A stretch of 64,000 nucleotides of DNA from Rhizobium sp. BK316 (GTDB taxonomy: Bacteria; Pseudomonadota; Alphaproteobacteria; Rhizobiales; Rhizobiaceae). Position 1 is the stretch's first letter. Each line of letters begins with the position of its first letter. Below the pieces are notes generated by a model. That model was not told the origin of the DNA, did no database searches, and was given only the letters and a program-made list of their open reading frames with translations. A program made the translations under genes and the position numbers. The DNA lies in the NCBI RefSeq assembly GCF_014193695.1, contig NZ_JACHZR010000002.1, positions 930,001 through 994,000 on the forward strand, given 5' to 3'. Below, piece by piece: positions 1 to 9,134 of the stretch.

Positions 1-31
1 CGACGACGTTTGCGGGAACGGCTGCAGTCAT
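1..31 (-). CDS. cysN: Sulfate adenylyltransferase large subunit, N-terminal start only (partial)
   Basis: Only the first ten codons are inside the window, reading MTAAVPANVV from an ATG at 31. The cysD stop codon lies one base upstream, so the two are almost certainly co-translated. CysN is the GTPase subunit that powers ATP sulfurylase (sulfate + ATP to APS). The identity rests on position directly after cysD, the constant order in this family; the ten residues themselves are not diagnostic. Confidence 0.7.
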   Translation of the reverse strand, partial: MTAAVPANVV

Positions 32-32
32 C

Positions 33-986
33 TCAGAAATATCCTTCACGCTTCTTCTTTTCCATGGAACCGGACTGGTCACGGTCGATGGCGCGGCCCT
101 GGCGCTCGGAAACCGTAGCGATTTCCAGCTCCGCGATGATCTCTTCAAGGCTGGTGGCAGTGGAGCGGATCGCGCCCGTCAGCGGGAAGCAGCCGAGCGT
201 GCGGAAGCGGATGGAATCTTCCTGCTTCGTTTCGCCGGGCAGCAGCTCCAGACGCGGATCGGAGGCGGCGATCATCATGCCGTCGCGCTCGACATAGGGG
301 CGTTTGGCGGCAAAATAAAGCGGCACGATCGGGATGTCCTCGGCCTGGATGTAGCGCCAGATATCGACTTCGGTCCAGTTCGACAGCGGGAAGACGCGGA
401 CGCTTTCGCCCTTGCGGATCTGGCCGTTATAGATGTTCCAGAGTTCCGGGCGCTGGTTGCGCGGATCCCAGCGATGGTCGGGCGTGCGGAACGAATAGAT
501 GCGCTCCTTGGCGCGGGAGGCTTCCTCGTCGCGCCGCGCGCCGCCGAAGGCCGCGTCGTACTGGCCGGCGTCCAGCGCGTTGCGCAGCGCTTCCGTCTTC
601 ATGATGTCGGTGTAGCGGGCGGAGCCAAAGGTGAACGGCGTGATATTCTCAGCCGCACCGCGCGGATTGATATACTCGATCAGGTCGAGATCGTACTTCT
701 TCACGATCTCGTCGCGGAAGGTGATCATCTCCGCAAACTTCCAGCCCGTATTGACGTGCAGCAGCGGGAAGGGCACGCGGCCGGGATAGAAGGCCTTGCG
801 GGCAAGATGCAGCAGCACGGAGGAATCCTTGCCGATCGAATAGAGCATCACCGGACGCTCGAATTCGGCGGCAACTTCGCGGAAGATATGGATCGCTTCG
901 TTTTCCAGCGCCTTCAGATGCGGGTCGAGCGGCGGCTTGGCGCTCTGCGGATTGGTCAGTTCCGTATCCTGACGGGTATCGGGCAT
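33..986 (-). CDS. cysD: Sulfate adenylyltransferase subunit 2 (ATP sulfurylase small subunit)
   Basis: A 317-residue protein, close to the usual CysD length. With CysN it makes adenosine 5'-phosphosulfate from sulfate and ATP in the cytoplasm, the first step of sulfate assimilation. The PP-loop nucleotide-binding motif [13 protein letters not shown] lies near residue 50, and the family signatures [19 protein letters not shown] and [13 protein letters not shown] are present. The start ATG at 986 is preceded by a GGAG Shine-Dalgarno eight bases away; an upstream in-frame start at 1055 would overlap cysH and is rejected. It sits 17 nt after cysH and 1 nt before cysN, so the operon is cysH-cysD-cysN. 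Confidence 0.97.
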   Translation of the reverse strand: MPDTRQDTELTNPQSAKPPLDPHLKALENEAIHIFREVAAEFERPVMLYSIGKDSSVLLHLARKAFYPGRVPFPLLHVNTGWKFAEMITFRDEIVKKYDLDLIEYINPRGAAENITPFTFGSARYTDIMKTEALRNALDAGQYDAAFGGARRDEEASRAKERIYSFRTPDHRWDPRNQRPELWNIYNGQIRKGESVRVFPLSNWTEVDIWRYIQAEDIPIVPLYFAAKRPYVERDGMMIAASDPRLELLPGETKQEDSIRFRTLGCFPLTGAIRSTATSLEEIIAELEIATVSERQGRAIDRDQSGSMEKKKREGYF

Positions 987-1003
987 TTCGTACTCCAGAC
1001 TTC

Positions 1004-1747
1004 TTATTGCTGCGCGACGATTGAAGCCGCTTCTTCGGCGACATGCAGGCCGCATTCGCGCTTCTCATCCTGCTCCCACCACCAGCGGCCGGCGCGTTCC
1101 GGCTCGCCGGGCTTGATGGCGCGGGTGCAGGGCTCGCAGCCGATCGAAGGATAGCCACGGGCATGCATCGGGTTGATCGGCACGCCGTTATCGGCGACGA
1201 AGGCCTTGATTTTGTCGATATCCCAATCTGCGAGCGGATTGACCTTCAGGAGGTGGCGCTCGGCGTCGTATTCCGCAAACGGCGTCTCGGCGCGGTTGGC
1301 CGACTGGCCACGGCGCAGGCCGGTGATCCAGATCGTCGCGCCTGCCAGAGCCCGCGCAAGCGGCTTCAGCTTGCGCACGCCACAACAGGCATGCCTGGCT
1401 TCGACGCTCTCGTAGAAACCGTTCATGCCGTATTTCGCCGCGTAAGCGTCGATGTCGGCCTGCTCCGGTTCATAGCGGGTGATGTGAATGTCGTACTGGC
1501 TCTCGGTCTCGCCAATCAGATCAAGCGTTTCCTTGAAAAGCCGGCCCGTCTGCAGCGTCACGACGTCGATCGGCAGGCGATGCGTGCCGATTTCTGCAGT
1601 GATGACCTGGTCTTCGATGCCGAGCGAGGTGGTGAAGACCACACGTCCGCCAAGGCCGGCGACGAACGAAAGCCGGCCGGCGAGGTCGAGGCCCGAAAGC
1701 TTGTCAGCCAAAGCCTCGGCTTCTTCGATCGGATTGATAACAGTCAT
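1004..1747 (-). CDS. cysH: Assimilatory adenylyl-sulfate (APS) reductase
   Basis: A 247-residue thioredoxin-dependent reductase that converts APS to sulfite. The paired cysteines in [12 protein letters not shown] and the later CEPC motif are the [4Fe-4S] ligands that mark APS-using enzymes rather than cluster-free PAPS reductases. The C-terminal ECGLH carries the catalytic cysteine. The ATG at 1747 begins [19 protein letters not shown]; a longer reading from 1903 has no family resemblance in its extra 52 residues. First gene of the cys operon, with a 420-bp gap to a divergent Rrf2 regulator. No cysC is seen here, in keeping with direct use of APS. Confidence 0.95.
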   Translation of the reverse strand: MTVINPIEEAEALADKLSGLDLAGRLSFVAGLGGRVVFTTSLGIEDQVITAEIGTHRLPIDVVTLQTGRLFKETLDLIGETESQYDIHITRYEPEQADIDAYAAKYGMNGFYESVEARHACCGVRKLKPLARALAGATIWITGLRRGQSANRAETPFAEYDAERHLLKVNPLADWDIDKIKAFVADNGVPINPMHARGYPSIGCEPCTRAIKPGEPERAGRWWWEQDEKRECGLHVAEEAASIVAQQ

Positions 1748-2167
1748 GGGGGATCCTGTCCTTGATGTTGGCCGGAGTATTACAGCTGAAGGACGGATCG
1801 GACAGAAAAAGGGATTTCGAAAGGACTGCTTAGCGGAGCAAATATCTCTCCCATCCTGCCGCAATGCAGAAAAGCAGCCGCCGACGTCAAGAAGACGCCT
1901 CAAACTTAATGTCTATAGAAATAGTAGTGTTACACGGCGCCTGTCAATTGGAAATCGGAAGTGATGGCGATAATGATGAAAATTGCCGTTTTTTGAAGTA
2001 GATTATCAACTGTTGGCCGAGGGTGAAAAACAGGGCCAAAACACTTGTCTCTCAAGGCTTTTTCCGGCGCGTTCAAATTCCGTTCATGCTGGCTGTGCAA
2101 TAGAGGCGAATAGCTTTCGTGCGATGCCGGGATTCGGCACCGCTTTGTGTGTGTTCGACGGTCCGAG
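1748..2167. other. Divergent intergenic region between cysH and the Rrf2 regulator
   Basis: 420 bp without a convincing gene. The middle (about 1900-2000) is clearly AT-richer than its surroundings and holds the likely cysH promoter. Short open frames crossing it have no start signal or family resemblance. I saw no riboswitch-like fold that I could name. Confidence 0.6.
1918..1947 (-). promoter_or_regulatory. Putative sigma-70-type promoter for the cysHDN operon
   Basis: On the minus strand a perfect TTGACA (-35) at 1947-1942 is followed after 18 nt by TATTTC (1923-1918) as a weak -10; a 17-nt spacing would give CTATTT. It would leave a leader of roughly 165 nt before cysH. The -35 is strong, the -10 poor, as expected for a regulated promoter. 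Confidence 0.4.
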
Positions 2168-2614
2168 ATGATTACGCAAAAAGCGAAATATGCGCTGCGG
2201 GCGCTGACGGTTCTGGCGGAAGCTGCGGCCGACGAACCCGTCATGATTTCCGACATTGCCGTGCAGCAGAAGATCCCGAAGAAGTTTCTGGAGCAGATCC
2301 TGCTCGATTTGAAGCATCACGGCATCGTGGTCAGCCGCCGTGGCAAGCAGGGCGGCTACCTGTTGCTGAAGCCGGCCCACAACATCACCTTCGGCGAGAT
2401 CCTGCGCATCATCGACGGTCCCATCGCGCCACTCCCGTGCTTGTCGATCACTGCTTACCGCAAGTGCGATGATTGCGACGGCGAGCAGAATTGCGAAATC
2501 CGCCACGTCTTCGCCAAGGTGGCAGACGCCACCCGCAAGGTGCTGTTCTCGACGACGATTGCCGATGCCGTGGGAACCAAACAGGGTGCGGAGGTCACGC
2601 GCCTGCTCGCCTGA
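2168..2614 (+). CDS. Rrf2-family transcriptional regulator, probable sulfur/cysteine regulator
   Basis: A 148-residue Rrf2 protein: an N-terminal winged helix (MITQKAKYALRALTVLAEAA, then the recognition region KKFLEQILLDLKHHGIV and wing RRGKQGGYLL) followed by a cysteine-rich segment. Cysteines fall at about residues 91, 100, 103 and 109, so an Fe-S cluster or thiol sensing is possible, but the spacing differs from the three-cysteine pattern of RirA and IscR. Divergence from cysHDN suggests that it controls that operon, as CymR-type Rrf2 proteins do elsewhere; this is inference. ATG at 2168 was chosen because the family start (MxxxxKARYALRAL) aligns there. Followed by a strong terminator. Confidence 0.88.
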   Translation: MITQKAKYALRALTVLAEAAADEPVMISDIAVQQKIPKKFLEQILLDLKHHGIVVSRRGKQGGYLLLKPAHNITFGEILRIIDGPIAPLPCLSITAYRKCDDCDGEQNCEIRHVFAKVADATRKVLFSTTIADAVGTKQGAEVTRLLA

Positions 2615-2627
2615 TCCGTTTTCCTCC

Positions 2628-2665
2628 CACTCACCGGTCTTCAAGATTCGGTGAGTGCTCTTTTC
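2628..2665 (+). terminator. Rho-independent terminator after the Rrf2 gene
   Basis: A perfect 9-bp stem, CACTCACCG (2628-2636) with CGGTGAGTG (2649-2657), separated by a 12-nt loop and followed by CTCTTTTC. It begins 13 bp after the Rrf2 stop codon. Confidence 0.75.
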
Positions 2666-2715
2666 ATATGTCGTCCATGCTCCACCTGCCCGTGCATTCG
2701 GGTAGGGAGAAGATC

Positions 2716-3102
2716 ATGTTTGCACTTTCAGGCAAGCGAGTGCTGGCAGCTGCCATGCTCTCGGCCGCATTCGCAACGGGTGCAGCGGCGCATCATGGCT
2801 GGTCATGGGCGGAAGCCGACCAGATCGAGCTCCGCGGCACCATCCAGCAGATATCCATGGGCGGGCCGCATCCGACGCTCGATGTCGCAACCGTTGATGA
2901 CGGCGTGTGGCGCGTCGAGCTCGGCAACCCGCGCCAGACGGAGCGCTCCGGCTTCGTGGAGGGCGTCGCAAAGCCCGGCGATCAGATCACAGCACTCGGA
3001 AACCGCTCGCAGGACCGCAATGAGAAACGGCTGAAGGCCGTGCGCATCACCATCGGTGAAAAGCGCTACGACATTTATCCGGAACGCATCCAGACGAACT
3101 GA
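2716..3102 (+). CDS. DUF6152-family small exported protein
   Basis: 128 residues. An N-terminal signal peptide (KRVLAAAMLSAAFATGAAA) is followed directly by HHGWSWAEA and later GGPHPTLDV, WRVELGNPRQTERSGF; these match what I know of DUF6152 proteins. The function is unknown. The exposed HH at the mature N-terminus could bind metal, but that is only a suggestion. ATG 2716 has GGGAG upstream; an alternative in-frame ATG lies 48 nt earlier. The next gene, 9 nt downstream, encodes a membrane protein, and the two probably form one unit. Confidence 0.8.
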   Translation: MFALSGKRVLAAAMLSAAFATGAAAHHGWSWAEADQIELRGTIQQISMGGPHPTLDVATVDDGVWRVELGNPRQTERSGFVEGVAKPGDQITALGNRSQDRNEKRLKAVRITIGEKRYDIYPERIQTN

Positions 3103-3111
3103 CGCTTCGTC

Positions 3112-3582
3112 ATGGAGCTTCTCGAATGGCTGGCTGCCACCACGCTTGCGGTCGAGCTCAGGCGCTCCGCGACGCTCTACATGTTCGTCAACGCCGCCCA
3201 TATCCTGGCGATCGGCCTTCTGGTCGGCGCCATTCTCCCGCTTGATCTCAGGCTCGCCGGCCTCTTCGCCAAGGTGCCGGTGGAGGTCATCGCACCCTTC
3301 CTGTCCCGCTCGGCAGGCATCGGCCTCGCCTTGGCTTTGCTCACCGGCTTTTGTCTCTTCTCTGTCCGCCCCGCCGAATATGCCGCAAATACCGCCTTCC
3401 TTGCCAAACTCGGCCTGATCGCCTTTGGTCTTCTCAATGTGCTCATCGTTCATGCCGGTAAGGGGTGGCGAACCGCGATCGCGATCGGCATCGTCCGTCC
3501 CGCGCTACGGTTTTCCGCGGCCCTTTCGGCGTTGATATGGATCGCAGCCGTCGTGGCAGGGCGATGGGTCGGCTTTCTCTGA
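3112..3582 (+). CDS. Four-helix integral membrane protein (DUF2214/DUF6644-like)
   Basis: 156 residues with four likely membrane spans: about residues 25-45, 60-80, 88-112 and 130-153. The motif MFVNAAHILAIGLLVGAILPLDLRL, with a histidine early in the first span, resembles small membrane proteins found next to DUF6152 genes. The biochemical role is unknown. It begins 9 nt after the DUF6152 stop, so it is probably co-transcribed; a secreted protein paired with a membrane partner suggests joint function in the envelope. Confidence 0.75.
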   Translation: MELLEWLAATTLAVELRRSATLYMFVNAAHILAIGLLVGAILPLDLRLAGLFAKVPVEVIAPFLSRSAGIGLALALLTGFCLFSVRPAEYAANTAFLAKLGLIAFGLLNVLIVHAGKGWRTAIAIGIVRPALRFSAALSALIWIAAVVAGRWVGFL

Positions 3583-3604
3583 CACGATGCCCTTCCGATT
3601 TCGT

Positions 3605-4186
3605 TCACCTGCGCCCGCGCACGAATTGCAGCGTCGCCTCGGCGACCCGCTGGCCGAGATGGCGGGCGGTTGCAAGGTCGGCTTCGGGCGGCGCGATTTC
3701 CGAGCCTTCATCGACATTCGATTGTGCGGCAGCCCCGAGCCAGAAACCCAGTCTGTTCAGTTCCGCCTTCGAGCCGAAAGAAGAGTTGTTTGCCGGCGGC
3801 AGATCGAGATTGATCCAGTGCATGCCGTGCTGGGCGGCAAAGAGGGCGATCTGCATCAGTGTGGCGAGCTTGTCGCCAGCTTGGGCGCCCGAATTGGTGA
3901 AGCCGGCGGCGATCTTGTTCTTCCAGCGATAGCCCTTCGCCATGACGGCATGCGAACTCGCCTCCTGAAAGGCCTTGAAGGCGGCAGACGGCCCGGCGAC
4001 ATAGGTCGGCGCGCCGAAGATGATCGCCTCTGCCGCCGCGAGATCATCCCAGCGGCTCTGCGCTTCTTCTGTTGTCAGCAGCAGGCCACGCATGATGGCG
4101 ACCCGTTCGATACCGGCCTTCACCGCTTGCGCTTGTCGCGCCGTATGGCCGTAACCGCTATGATAGACGATGGCGATGTTTGTCAT
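3605..4186 (-). CDS. Flavodoxin-like NAD(P)H-dependent FMN reductase (WrbA-like)
   Basis: 193 residues with the FMN phosphate loop near the start (VYHSGYGHTARQA) and the second flavin loop FGAPTYVAGPSAAFKAF around residue 75. The fold and length fit NAD(P)H:quinone oxidoreductase/flavodoxin-like reductases acting in the cytoplasm. The start at 4186 has a strong GGAGGAG ribosome-binding site. It lies 92 nt downstream of an ECF41 sigma factor on the same strand and is therefore the probable target or partner of that sigma factor; known ECF41 partners are mostly carboxymuconolactone decarboxylases, oxidoreductases or epimerases. Confidence 0.85.
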   Translation of the reverse strand: MTNIAIVYHSGYGHTARQAQAVKAGIERVAIMRGLLLTTEEAQSRWDDLAAAEAIIFGAPTYVAGPSAAFKAFQEASSHAVMAKGYRWKNKIAAGFTNSGAQAGDKLATLMQIALFAAQHGMHWINLDLPPANNSSFGSKAELNRLGFWLGAAAQSNVDEGSEIAPPEADLATARHLGQRVAEATLQFVRGRR

Positions 4187-4278
4187 GGGTCGATCTCCTC
4201 CGATTTGAAAAACAGATGCCTGCCTCCGCAGTCGGCTGCGGAGGGTGAAAGGAATACCTCTGAGGTGAATGTTGCGCC

Positions 4279-5160
4279 CTAATGCAGGGCGTTCTGTTCC
4301 AGATGCGCAAGCTTTTCGGGATTGCGCGTCACATAGATCGCGGTGATCCTGCCACCGTCGATCTGAAGGGCCGTGGTCTGCAGCCAACTGCCTTCCTCGA
4401 TACTGACAAAGCCCGGCAACCCGTTGACGAGACCGTAATGCAGCAGCCGGGACATATGTGCGGAGAAGATCGGTGCCAGCGCCGCAAAGAGCTTCGTCAC
4501 CTTGTCACGACCGATAACCGGCTTTCGTGGTGCCACTGCCTTACCGCCACCGTCCGTATAGACGGTTGCATCATCCGCAAGCAGCGCCTGCAACTCTTCG
4601 ACATTGCCGCTTCGTGATGCCGTGAAAAAGGCGGAGGCGATCTGCAAGCCGTGCTCCGGCGGCAAGACATAGCGTGGCCGCGCGCTTCTAACATTGGTCC
4701 GCGCCCGGCTGGCAAGCTGGCGACAGGCAGCCGGCTTACGCCCGATCGTCGTGGCGATCTCTTCGAAATCGACGCCGAAGACGTCATGCAGCACGAAAAC
4801 CGCCCGCTCGAGCGGCGAGAGCCGTTCCAACGCCAGCATCAGCGGTAGTGTAACGTCATCGACTTCCTCTTCCGGCGCCACGACGATCGGCTCCGGCAGC
4901 CATGGCCCGATATAGGTTTCGCGCCGGCGCCGGGCCGATTTCAGTTGGTCGAGGCAAAGCCGTGTGACGATCCGGTGCAGAAAGGCGGTCGGTTCACGGA
5001 CCGCATCGCGATCGGCATCGAGCCAGCGCAGGAACGCCTCCTGGACGATATCCTCGGCCTCGGCCACCGAGCCCAGCATGCGATAAGCTACCCGCGTCAA
5101 TCGCGGGCGCAGCGGATTGAAGACGGCAATGGCATCTTCTCCCTCTGCCGCCGCCGTCAT
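4279..5160 (-). CDS. ECF41-type RNA polymerase sigma factor with SnoaL-like C-terminal domain
   Basis: 293 residues. Sigma region 2 (RLTRVAYRMLGSVAEAEDIVQEAFLRWLD) and region 4 (LSPLERAVFVLHDVFGVDFEEIATTIG) are followed by an NTF2/SnoaL-like domain from about residue 175. The C-terminal domain carries the ECF41 hallmark DGGGK and a final NPEKL, the NPDKL-type motif. In this group the C-terminal domain, rather than a separate anti-sigma factor, controls activity. ATG 5160 has AAGAAGGG upstream; longer in-frame starts (5256, 5337) add low-complexity residues without family support. Divergent from a toxin-antitoxin pair. Confidence 0.92.
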   Translation of the reverse strand: MTAAAEGEDAIAVFNPLRPRLTRVAYRMLGSVAEAEDIVQEAFLRWLDADRDAVREPTAFLHRIVTRLCLDQLKSARRRRETYIGPWLPEPIVVAPEEEVDDVTLPLMLALERLSPLERAVFVLHDVFGVDFEEIATTIGRKPAACRQLASRARTNVRSARPRYVLPPEHGLQIASAFFTASRSGNVEELQALLADDATVYTDGGGKAVAPRKPVIGRDKVTKLFAALAPIFSAHMSRLLHYGLVNGLPGFVSIEEGSWLQTTALQIDGGRITAIYVTRNPEKLAHLEQNALH

Positions 5161-5332
5161 CGCTTGGCCCTTCTTCGATCCCGCGTCGCCATCGCCATCT
5201 CCTTCACCTTGTCCGTTCGAGAAGGCTGGACGAGATGAGGCGGCCATTTGTGACATGCTGTCCAGTTTTTTGTGCTCTGGCCGAGAGGAGACGATATAGG
5301 AGAGTTGAACATGACACGGCGATCCGTCATAT

Positions 5333-5352
5333 TGCATTGCAATTGCAATGCA
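5333..5352. promoter_or_regulatory. Perfect 20-bp palindrome, probable toxin-antitoxin operator
   Basis: TGCATTGCAATTGCAATGCA is identical to its own reverse complement. It ends 11 bp before the antitoxin start codon, where antitoxin autorepression sites usually lie. Internally it is made of repeated TTGCA/TGCAA half-sites. The divergent sigma factor starts 172 bp away and could also be affected. Confidence 0.65.
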
Positions 5353-5363
5353 TGAGGTGAATC

Positions 5364-5636
5364 ATGAAAACCGCATCGCTTCCCTCGCTACGTGTGGACC
5401 CCGAACTGCGCGCCGCCGCCGAAAGCGTTCTCAGGGAGGGTGAGACGCTTTCGTCCTTTCTTGAAACGGCCGTGAAGCAGCAAATCGATTTTCGCAAGAT
5501 ACAGGCCGATTTTGTCGCGAGAGGCCTTGCTTCTCGCGACTTGGCAAAGCAGACCGGCCGTTACCACACGTCCGAAGAAGTGCTCGGCCGGATAAGGGCA
5601 AAACTCGATGCAGCGAAGGCTGCGCGTAAAAAGTGA
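5364..5636 (+). CDS. Antitoxin of a type II toxin-antitoxin pair
   Basis: 90 residues, mostly helical. The N-terminal LPSLRVDPELRAAAESVLREGETLSSFLETAV looks like a ribbon-helix-helix DNA-binding region as in ParD/RelB-like antitoxins, and the C-terminus is charged and Lys-rich, suited to wrapping the toxin. ATG at 5364 follows GAGGTGA. Its stop overlaps the toxin start by four bases, giving translational coupling. A perfect palindrome immediately upstream is the likely autoregulatory operator. Confidence 0.82.
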   Translation: MKTASLPSLRVDPELRAAAESVLREGETLSSFLETAVKQQIDFRKIQADFVARGLASRDLAKQTGRYHTSEEVLGRIRAKLDAAKAARKK

Positions 5637-5932
5637 AATATGAAGTCCGCTATTCCGATGAAGCGTTGGAGGATCTTGAGCGGCTCTACGACTATCTCAT
5701 TACATGGGACCCTGATGCCGCTGAAAAATCCTACGCCGTTCTCCAACGAGCGATAAACTTACTTGAGGATTTTCCCTTCAGTTGTCGCAAGGCGGCAGGC
5801 GACAGTTCTTTTCTGAGAGAACTGGTCGTTCCGTTCGGCTCTACGGGATATGTCGCACTTTTCGAAATTGAAGAAGACCATAAGGTAACGATCCTCGCCA
5901 TCCGTCATCAGCGCGAAGAAGATTATCACTGA
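5633..5932 (+). CDS. RelE/ParE-superfamily toxin
   Basis: 99 residues. Family features are the opening YEVRYSDEALEDLERLYDYL, the middle INLLEDFPFSCRKA and the C-terminal KVTILAIRHQREEDY, the usual ParE/RelE beta-strand ending with a basic/histidine cluster. Members either cut ribosome-bound mRNA (RelE) or inhibit gyrase (ParE); the sequence alone does not decide. The start codon is GTG at 5633, inside the antitoxin stop (GTGA). The stop abuts the convergent betA stop with no spacer. Confidence 0.88.
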   Translation: MKYEVRYSDEALEDLERLYDYLITWDPDAAEKSYAVLQRAINLLEDFPFSCRKAAGDSSFLRELVVPFGSTGYVALFEIEEDHKVTILAIRHQREEDYH

Positions 5933-7585
5933 CTACCGGTCGCTCACCGCCGCACGCGGATTGCTCCACGGTTCCTGATTGGAGCGCGCCAGCCTCTGCG
6001 TACCGAGAATATGGTCTGCGGCCTTCTCGCCCGTCATGATCGACGGACCATTCAGATTGCCATAGGTGACATGTGGGAAGATCGAGCTGTCTGCGACGCG
6101 CAGGCCATGCACGCCGATCACCCTTGTATCGGGATCGACAACCGCCATCGGGTCGTCCTTCGCGCCCATGCGGCAGGTGCCGCACGGGTGATAGGCGCTC
6201 TCGAGATGCTCGCGCAGGAAAGCGTCGATCTCGTCATCCGTCTGTACCTTCTCGCCAGGCTGGATTTCCGGGCCGCGATAATGGTCGAAAGCCTTCTGGC
6301 CGAAGATCTCGCGCGTCAGGCGCACGCAATGGCGGAATTTTTCCCAATCCTCGGCATGGCTCATATAGTTGAAACGCAGCACCGGATCGGCCTTGGGATC
6401 TGTCGAGCGCAGCGTCACGTTGCCGCGCGATTTCGAGAGATTGTAGCCGACATGCACCTGGAAGCCGTGCGTATTGGCTGCCGCCTTGCCGTCATAGCTG
6501 ATGGCGACCGGCAGGAAGTGATATTGGATATCCGGCTGCTTCAGCCCCGGCGCGGAACGCAGGAAGGCGCAGGCCTCGAACTGGTTGGAGGCGCCAAGCC
6601 CACCCTTGGAAAGCAGCCAGTGTGCGCCGGCGACCCCCTGCCAGAACCACGGCAGCCAGGAATAGAGCGACACCGGCTTGGTCGAGATCTGCTGGAAATA
6701 GAATTCCATATGGTCCTGCAGATTGGCGCCGACGCCCGGCCGGTCGGCCTTCACCTCGATGCCCATATCCCGCAGATGCGCGCCGGGACCGATGCCCGAC
6801 AGCATCAAAAGCTTCGGTGAGTTGAAGGCGGAGGCTGAAACGATCACCTCACGGTTGGCCTTGACGATTTCGGTTGCGCCGCCGCGCTCGATCTCCACGC
6901 CTGTCGCTCGACCGTTCTCGATCACGATCCTGCGCGCAAAGCCCCGGACGAGCTCAACGTTCGGCCGTTTCAGCGCCGGCTTCAGATAGGCGTTCGCCGC
7001 CGACCAGCGCCGGCCGTGATGGATCGTCTGTTCCATCAGCCCGAAGCCTTCCTGCTTCGAGCCGTTATAATCCTCGGTTGTTTCGAAGCCCGCCTGTTTT
7101 CCGGCGTCGATGAAGGCATGAAACAGCGGGTTCTTCATCACACCGCGCTGCACATGCAGCGGCCCGTCCGTGCCGCGCCAGCCTTCCTCGCCGCCGTGCG
7201 AGTTCTCCATGCGCTTGAAATAGGGCAGCACATCCGCATAGGCCCAGCCATTCGCGCCGAGCTCTTCCCATCGATTGTAGTCTTCCGCATGACCGCGCAC
7301 ATAGACCATGCCGTTGATGGAGGACGAGCCGCCGATCACTTTGCCGCGCGGCGCGGTGATGCGTCTGTTGTTGAGATTCGGCTCGGGCTCGGAAAGATAG
7401 CCCCAGTTATAGCGCTTCATGCTCATCGGCCAGGCAAGTGCTGCCGGCATTTGGATGAACGGCCCGAAATCCGAACCGCCCGCCTCGATGACGATGACGG
7501 TATTCTTGCCGTCTTCCGAAAGCCGGTAAGCCAGTGCCGAACCCGCAGAGCCGGAGCCGACGATGACGAAATCTGCCTGTTGCAT
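5933..7585 (-). CDS. betA: Choline dehydrogenase
   Basis: A 550-residue GMC oxidoreductase. The FAD-binding [18 protein letters not shown] opens the protein and the GMC signatures [18 protein letters not shown] and [18 protein letters not shown] follow. It oxidises choline to betaine aldehyde at the membrane as the first step of glycine betaine synthesis or choline catabolism. The ATG at 7585 places the FAD motif at residue 5, as in the family. It is last in a betI-betB-betA cluster on one strand, 51 bp after betB. The choline sulfatase gene betC, often present in rhizobial bet clusters, is absent. Confidence 0.95.
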   Translation of the reverse strand: MQQADFVIVGSGSAGSALAYRLSEDGKNTVIVIEAGGSDFGPFIQMPAALAWPMSMKRYNWGYLSEPEPNLNNRRITAPRGKVIGGSSSINGMVYVRGHAEDYNRWEELGANGWAYADVLPYFKRMENSHGGEEGWRGTDGPLHVQRGVMKNPLFHAFIDAGKQAGFETTEDYNGSKQEGFGLMEQTIHHGRRWSAANAYLKPALKRPNVELVRGFARRIVIENGRATGVEIERGGATEIVKANREVIVSASAFNSPKLLMLSGIGPGAHLRDMGIEVKADRPGVGANLQDHMEFYFQQISTKPVSLYSWLPWFWQGVAGAHWLLSKGGLGASNQFEACAFLRSAPGLKQPDIQYHFLPVAISYDGKAAANTHGFQVHVGYNLSKSRGNVTLRSTDPKADPVLRFNYMSHAEDWEKFRHCVRLTREIFGQKAFDHYRGPEIQPGEKVQTDDEIDAFLREHLESAYHPCGTCRMGAKDDPMAVVDPDTRVIGVHGLRVADSSIFPHVTYGNLNGPSIMTGEKAADHILGTQRLARSNQEPWSNPRAAVSDR

Positions 7586-7636
7586 GCTGTTCCCTTTGGA
7601 TGTCGTGTGCAACTGCCGCGTCGATTTCCGATGAGG

Positions 7637-9100
7637 TCAGTAGGGTGAAGCGACCGGCCCCATGCCGACGTAAACCGTCTTCAGCTCGCTATAGTGCTCG
7701 AGCGCTGCCAGCGAATTCTCGCGCCCGAAGCCTGATTGCTTCGATCCCCCGAACGGGATTTCGACCGGGCAGAGATTGTATGTGTTGATCCAGAGCGTGC
7801 CGGCTTCGAGCTGGTCGACGACGCGGTGAGCGCGCGTCAGATCGGCAGTGAAGACGCCGCCGGAAAGGCCGAATTCCGTCGTGTTGGCGCGCTTGATCAC
7901 CTCGGCCTCGTCATCGAAATCGAGGACGCACATGACCGGGCCGAAGATTTCTTCGCGGGCAATCATCATGCCATCAGTCACATCGGCAAAGACTGTCGGC
8001 TGCACATAATAGCCTTCACCCGTCACATGGTTCGGGATGCCGCCGCCGGTCACCAGTGTCGCGCCCTCGACCTTGCCTTTCTCGATATAGGCCAACACCT
8101 TCTCGCGCTGTGCCCAGGACACCATCGGGCCGAGCTGGCTGGTTTCGTCCATGGGGTCGCCGATCAGGATCGCCTCGGTGCGTGCCTTCAGCCGCTTCAG
8201 GAATTCGCCCTTGATCGTCGTCTGCACGAAGACGCGCGTGCCGTTGGAGCAGACCTGGCCTGTCGAATAGAAATTGCCGAGCATCGCACCGCCGACCGCG
8301 CTGTCGAGATCGGCATCGTCGAAGACGATCAGCGGTGACTTGCCGCCGAGCTCCATCGTCACATGCTTGAGTTGGCCTGCGGCCGCGGCAGCCACTTTCC
8401 GTCCCGTCGGAACCGAGCCTGTCAGCGACACCTTGGCGACATCAGGATGATTGACGAGCAGGGGTCCGGTGTCCCGATCGCCTTGGATGACATTGTAAAG
8501 CCCCTTCGGCAGGCCGGCCTCATGCAGGATCTCGGCGATCTTGAGCGCACCGAGCGGCGTGGTTTCCGATGGCTTGAAGACCATGGCATTGCCGGCGACC
8601 AGCGCCGGTGCGCCCTTCCAGCAGGCGATCTGTTGCGGATAGTTCCAGGCGCCGATGCCGACGCAGACGCCAAGCGGCACACGCTTCGTATAGGCAAAAT
8701 CCTGGCCGAGCGGGATATGCGAGCCGTTCAGTCCCGCGGGTGCCACGCCGCCGAAGAATTCGAAGGCATCGGCGCCCGAGGTCGGGTCGGCGACGATGGT
8801 TTCCTGGATCGGCTTGCCGGTATCGAGCGTTTCCAGCTCCGAAAGTTCGCGATTGCGTTCACGCATGATCTCGGCTGCGCGCTTCAGGATGCGCCCGCGT
8901 GCCATCGGGCTTAGTGCTGCCCATTCCGGCTGCGCGCGCTTGGCCGCTGCGATCGCCTTTTCGACGATGGCAGGCGTTGCGGCATGGAGCCGGGCGATCA
9001 CTTCCCCGGTCGCCGGATAGATGCTCTCGATGACGGTGCCGCCTTCATCCTCGACATATTCCCCGTCGATGAAGTGCGATGCTTTCGGCTGGGCTTTCAT
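7637..9100 (-). CDS. betB: Betaine aldehyde dehydrogenase
   Basis: 487 residues, the normal length. NAD-dependent oxidation of betaine aldehyde to glycine betaine. The aldehyde dehydrogenase signatures are clear: [16 protein letters not shown] with the catalytic glutamate, then [15 protein letters not shown] with the catalytic cysteine about 35 residues later. The opening residues [13 protein letters not shown] and the ending [30 protein letters not shown] are typical of BetB. It lies 34 bp after betI and 51 bp before betA. Confidence 0.96.
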   Translation of the reverse strand: MKAQPKASHFIDGEYVEDEGGTVIESIYPATGEVIARLHAATPAIVEKAIAAAKRAQPEWAALSPMARGRILKRAAEIMRERNRELSELETLDTGKPIQETIVADPTSGADAFEFFGGVAPAGLNGSHIPLGQDFAYTKRVPLGVCVGIGAWNYPQQIACWKGAPALVAGNAMVFKPSETTPLGALKIAEILHEAGLPKGLYNVIQGDRDTGPLLVNHPDVAKVSLTGSVPTGRKVAAAAAGQLKHVTMELGGKSPLIVFDDADLDSAVGGAMLGNFYSTGQVCSNGTRVFVQTTIKGEFLKRLKARTEAILIGDPMDETSQLGPMVSWAQREKVLAYIEKGKVEGATLVTGGGIPNHVTGEGYYVQPTVFADVTDGMMIAREEIFGPVMCVLDFDDEAEVIKRANTTEFGLSGGVFTADLTRAHRVVDQLEAGTLWINTYNLCPVEIPFGGSKQSGFGRENSLAALEHYSELKTVYVGMGPVASPY

Positions 9101-9134
9101 GTCGCTGGTCCCTGGTTTGACGTGCGGTTGATGC

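Noticed and set aside
1930..2256. Small gene on the minus strand crossing the cysH/Rrf2 gap
   Set aside because: Overlaps the start of the Rrf2 gene, lacks a ribosome-binding site and has no recognisable sequence.
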